A stretch of DNA of 64,000 bases, taken from NCBI RefSeq assembly GCF_003944715.1, contig NZ_RWIT01000002.1, positions 62,001 to 126,000 of the forward strand, given 5' to 3'. The notes beneath the pieces were generated by a model. The model was not told the DNA's origin and did not search any database. It was given only the letters and a program-made list of their open reading frames with translations. Both the position numbers and the translations under genes were made by a program. Position 1 is the first letter of the stretch. Each line of letters opens with the position of its first letter. The DNA is from Hymenobacter rigui (GTDB lineage Bacteria; Bacteroidota; Bacteroidia; Cytophagales; Hymenobacteraceae). Shown here piece after piece: positions 61,444 to 64,000 of this stretch.

Positions 61444-61487
61444 CCCCAGTGGCGGGGTCCGGTAGTAGTACGGGCCCGCCACTGGGG
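61444..61487. terminator. Terminator-like hairpin after the flavoprotein gene
   Basis: A 13-bp GC-rich stem (61444-61456 with 61475-61487), 12 bases past the stop. No T tract. Confidence 0.6.
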
Positions 61488-61638
61488 TTATACCGGGGTA
61501 TCGTTACTCCCTGAGCGGCCCCTGACAGGCTATTTCGGGTGAGTATTGCAACGATTCCGGGCGGGCCGGGCTCCTGTTACTATTCGTCTGCAGGTCGCAG
61601 CCGGCTTTACTCTATTTTCCTTGTCATTTTCCCTCCTT

Positions 61639-62289
61639 ATGTTCAGTCGTTCCATTAGCATTGGTGCCGCTCTACTTACTACTCCGTTGCTGGGCCTGGC
61701 CCAGACCATTACGCCGGAAGCTCCCCGCTACTACGTCGGCCTCTCGGCTTTCACCAGCTCCAACCAGCGCCAGAGCCGGGAGATTGATGCCAGCAAATGG
61801 CCGCCCCTGCAGCTGACGCTGGGCTACCAGCTTCGGCCCCGCCTGGCCGTACAAGTAAGTGCCGCCTACAGCAACAGCCCCGGATCCAGAACTGCCAACT
61901 TCGTGGACATCTATGGGGGCTCGGCAGGTAAATATCATGTTGACTACCGAAATACGGCCTTGAGCATAACGGCGCTGGGACGCTACACGCTTACCCGCAC
62001 CTTGAGCCACCGCTTCCAGCTTGATGCCCTTGGAGGCTTTACCCTTGACCGCGCCACCTACCAGAGCGAAGGGTTTTACCCGGCCTCCGGAAATCCAAAT
62101 GAGAGCATTCCCTTCCGCAGAGCCTCTGACGTGAACCAATATTCTCTGAGCGTGGGGCCGAGCCTGCGTTACCGCTTGGTTGGCGGGCTGGAAGCCATGG
62201 CGGAAGGCACGGTTAACATGGATTTACGCTCGCCGCGCGTGGTGACTACCTCCGGGGCTGCTGGAGTGCGCTACCGGTTTGGTCACTAG
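61639..62289 (+). CDS. Outer-membrane beta-barrel protein
   Basis: 216 residues from ATG 61639 (MFSRSISIGAALLTTPLLG), a signal peptide cut near Gln20. The mature part has alternating strands such as YYVGLSAFTSSNQRQ, LQLTLGYQLRPRLAVQVSAAYS, ALSITALGRYTLTRTL, RFQLDALGGFTLD, QYSLSVGPSLRYRLVGG and the final SGAAGVRYRFGH ending with Phe. It fits an eight-stranded OmpW/OprF-like small barrel. No function can be assigned. Confidence 0.75.
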   Translation: MFSRSISIGAALLTTPLLGLAQTITPEAPRYYVGLSAFTSSNQRQSREIDASKWPPLQLTLGYQLRPRLAVQVSAAYSNSPGSRTANFVDIYGGSAGKYHVDYRNTALSITALGRYTLTRTLSHRFQLDALGGFTLDRATYQSEGFYPASGNPNESIPFRRASDVNQYSLSVGPSLRYRLVGGLEAMAEGTVNMDLRSPRVVTTSGAAGVRYRFGH

Positions 62290-62449
62290 GGCGGGCTGCA
62301 GCAGAGGCAACCAGCACCACCGTTCACGGTCTTTCGGGCGCGGCTTATCTGCCACCACGAAACTAATACGGCTGTTTTTGCGTGATAGGGTCCTTCACGG
62401 ACACCAACCAGCTGTCAGCAAAAACAGCCGTCAGCCATTAACTGAACTC

Positions 62450-62809
62450 ATGAAAAAGACCCTTGTGCTGGGCGCTACTGATAACCCCGCCCGCTATGCC
62501 TACCGGGCCGTACACCAACTCAAAAACCACGGCCACGAGGTAGTGCCCGTGGGCATCCGGAAAGGCTCCGTAGCCGGCCTGGAAATCCGTAACGACCGGC
62601 CCGCGGCCGAGGCCGTGGATACCGTAACGCTGTACGTAGGCCCCCAGAACCAGCCCGCCTGGTACGATTATATTCTGGACTTGAACCCCAAGCGCATCAT
62701 CTTCAACCCCGGCACCGAAAACCCGGAGCTGGAGGAGCTGGCCCACCAGCGCGGCATCAAAACTGAAGAGGCCTGCACGCTGGTGATGCTGAGCGTGGGG
62801 CAGTATTAA
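62450..62809 (+). CDS. CoA-binding protein (YccU-type Rossmann fold)
   Basis: 119 residues from ATG 62450 (MKKTLVLGATDNPARYAYRAV). The CoA-binding domain motifs are seen: VLGATDNPARYAYRAVHQLKNHGHEVVPVG, IRKGSVAGLEI, and VTLYVGPQNQPAWYDYILDLNPKRIIFNPGTENPELEELA. Single-domain members of this family (YccU-like) bind CoA or acyl-CoA; no catalytic partner domain is present. It converges with the type IX cargo gene. Confidence 0.92.
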   Translation: MKKTLVLGATDNPARYAYRAVHQLKNHGHEVVPVGIRKGSVAGLEIRNDRPAAEAVDTVTLYVGPQNQPAWYDYILDLNPKRIIFNPGTENPELEELAHQRGIKTEEACTLVMLSVGQY

Positions 62810-62830
62810 GCTGTCATTCGCAGATCTGCG

Positions 62831-62872
62831 CGCAAGGGCCGTGTACTTCCATTGAGGTACACGGCCTTTGCG
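62831..62872. terminator. Bidirectional terminator between convergent genes
   Basis: A 16-bp stem (62831-62846 with 62857-62872, one G-T pair). Confidence 0.75.
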
Positions 62873-62890
62873 TGTTGGGCAGTCAGCCTG

Positions 62891-64000
62891 TCAGCGCACC
62901 AACTCAAACCAGCCTTTGTAGCTGGTGCCGTTCTCGAGCTGGAAGAGGTAGTAGTACATGCCCTGGGCCTGCTCCTGGCCACCATAGTCGTTGCGGTAGT
63001 TGCGGGTTTCGTACACCTGCTTGCCCCAGCGGTTGAAGATGGTGAGCGTGTTGCGCGGATAGAGCTGCACGTTGTCAATCCAGAGCACATCGTTCTTGCC
63101 GTCGCCGTTGGGGGTGATGATGTTGTAGAAGCCCAGCTTGTTGTCGAAGCGCACGCAGGCATCGTTGGAGGCGGAGGTGCGGGCCACGGCATCGGTGCTG
63201 AGGGCCTGCACGCGGAAGCACTGGTTGAAGCCGGCCGTGCTGCTGGGCAAATCGAGGCTGAGCTGGGTGCCGGGCACGGTAGCCACCAGCTCGGCGGTGC
63301 CGTTGTCGGCCACCCGGCTGATGCGGTATTCCTTCACCGCAAAGCCCTGGTAGGCCGTCCAGGTGACCTGCACCTTGCCCACATCCCGGCCGCCGGCGCT
63401 TTGCGTGGCTACGGCGTTGGTGAGGATGGTCGTGTGGGTCTGGCTGCTGAGCACGGTGCCGCAGGCGTTGGTGAGGTTGAGCTGGTACTGGTAGGCTTTG
63501 CTGTCGGCATCCACCGTATTATCAGTAAAGCTGGTAGCGGTGTTGGCCACGTTGCCTACCGCAGTGTAGGCGCCGGTGCTGCCGGCGTCACGGCGCAGAA
63601 TCTGCACCCGGTTGCCGTTGCCGCTGTTGCCGGGCACCTGCAGGGCCAGCGTGATGCTGCGGTCCTGGGCAGCCGCATCCACCGAGGCCGTGTTCAGCGC
63701 CACCGCCGCGTTGTCGGGCCGGATGGTGAAGGTGGCGGCGCAGCTCTGGCTGCCTGGCTCACTTACCGTAAGAGTCACACTGGTAGCACCGGCCGGGACA
63801 TCAACCGTAATGGTGCCCGTACCCTGGCCACTGGTAATTACACCGCCCGCAATGGCCCATTGAAATTGGCCGTTGGGCGCACCGCTGACGGAAAAAACCA
63901 ATGAGCCACTGCCGGCGGTACAGTAGAACGGAGTTCCGGTAATCGTCAGAGGCAGCACCGTAATCCGGATCACGGTTACACCGGTCTTCTTGTTGCAGCC
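62891..64000 (-). CDS. Secreted protein with a gliding-motility/type IX secretion C-terminal domain (partial)
   Basis: The frame is open to the right edge, so the N-terminal part of this gene is outside the window. Seen are the last about 370 residues: a PKD-like beta domain (PNGQFQWAIAGGVITSGQGTGTI), a fibronectin III-like stretch (YRISRVADNGTAELVATVPG) and a type B (CHU_C) sorting domain with GFYNIITPNGDGKNDVLWI followed by NTLTIFNRWGKQVYE and MYYYLFQLENG. The last module directs export by the type IX system and surface attachment. The gene is likely large. Confidence 0.92.
   Translation of the reverse strand, partial: GCNKKTGVTVIRITVLPLTITGTPFYCTAGSGSLVFSVSGAPNGQFQWAIAGGVITSGQGTGTITVDVPAGATSVTLTVSEPGSQSCAATFTIRPDNAAVALNTASVDAAAQDRSITLALQVPGNSGNGNRVQILRRDAGSTGAYTAVGNVANTATSFTDNTVDADSKAYQYQLNLTNACGTVLSSQTHTTILTNAVATQSAGGRDVGKVQVTWTAYQGFAVKEYRISRVADNGTAELVATVPGTQLSLDLPSSTAGFNQCFRVQALSTDAVARTSASNDACVRFDNKLGFYNIITPNGDGKNDVLWIDNVQLYPRNTLTIFNRWGKQVYETRNYRNDYGGQEQAQGMYYYLFQLENGTSYKGWFELVR

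Overview
The window looks like a chromosomal segment of a GC-rich member of the Bacteroidota, most likely a Hymenobacter-like cytophagale. The evidence is a secreted protein with a gliding-type (type IX secretion) C-terminal domain at the right edge, Bacteroidota-type promoter boxes (TAnnTTTG) ahead of several genes, no obvious Shine-Dalgarno sequences, many small lipoproteins, DUF349, DUF2911, DUF3592, DUF4259 and DUF1223 proteins, and several families of intergenic palindromes. No insertion sequence, prophage, CRISPR array or rRNA gene was found. One tRNA (Thr, anticodon TGT) and one cobalamin riboswitch are present.

Layout. 0-9.3 kb: the end of a phosphodiesterase-like gene, a membrane glycosyltransferase, an AT-rich patch with one unrecognised gene and about 0.9 kb of mostly non-coding DNA, a TPR protein, gyrA and an HD hydrolase. 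9.4-20.3 kb: an Xre/RES toxin-antitoxin pair, an L,D-transpeptidase, a fasciclin protein, then housekeeping genes (flavin reductase, Maf, DUF1015, pdxH, AlgH, DUF349) and tRNA-Thr. 20.4-26.8 kb: small accessory genes, a secreted nuclease, and a TPR histidine kinase with a decayed ATP-binding site, lying between two paralogous small cytosolic proteins.

27-32.8 kb: a five-gene cluster that appears to be one machine: a coiled-coil protein, a PspA-like coiled-coil membrane protein, a membrane-anchored substrate-binding protein fused to an OmpA-type peptidoglycan-binding domain, and an ABC permease and ATPase of the nitrate/taurine type. Three of its four internal gaps, and two further gaps near the adjacent NtrC-type regulator/histidine kinase pair (33.9-37.3 kb), carry palindromic repeat elements. 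An NTF2-fold immunity-like lipoprotein and a DUF3592 protein form a small AT-rich pair between them.

37.8-45.2 kb: an envelope redox block. It holds an exported MsrA, a methionine/lysine-repeat exported peptide, an MsrP-like Tat-exported molybdoenzyme with a b-type cytochrome, an OmpR-type two-component system, a beta-barrel protein, a DM13 lipoprotein and a DUF1223 thioredoxin-fold protein. From the methionine-rich peptide to DUF1223 all genes lie on the minus strand with short gaps. The combination resembles the reactive-chlorine defence of Azospira (MrpX/YedY1) and the E. coli HprSR-MsrPQ locus, but its composition is different.

45.6-64 kb: two half-size EamA transporters, gpsA, a TolC/adaptor efflux pair without its pump, amino-acid catabolism (L-serine dehydratase beta subunit, tryptophan 2,3-dioxygenase), a degenerate M23 protein, an MHS-family transporter, an O-antigen ligase-like protein, a B12 riboswitch whose nearest downstream gene is an acyl-CoA thioesterase, a COG2509-type flavoprotein, a beta-barrel, a CoA-binding protein and the truncated type IX secretion cargo. 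Identities rest on motif recognition only; no database search was run.
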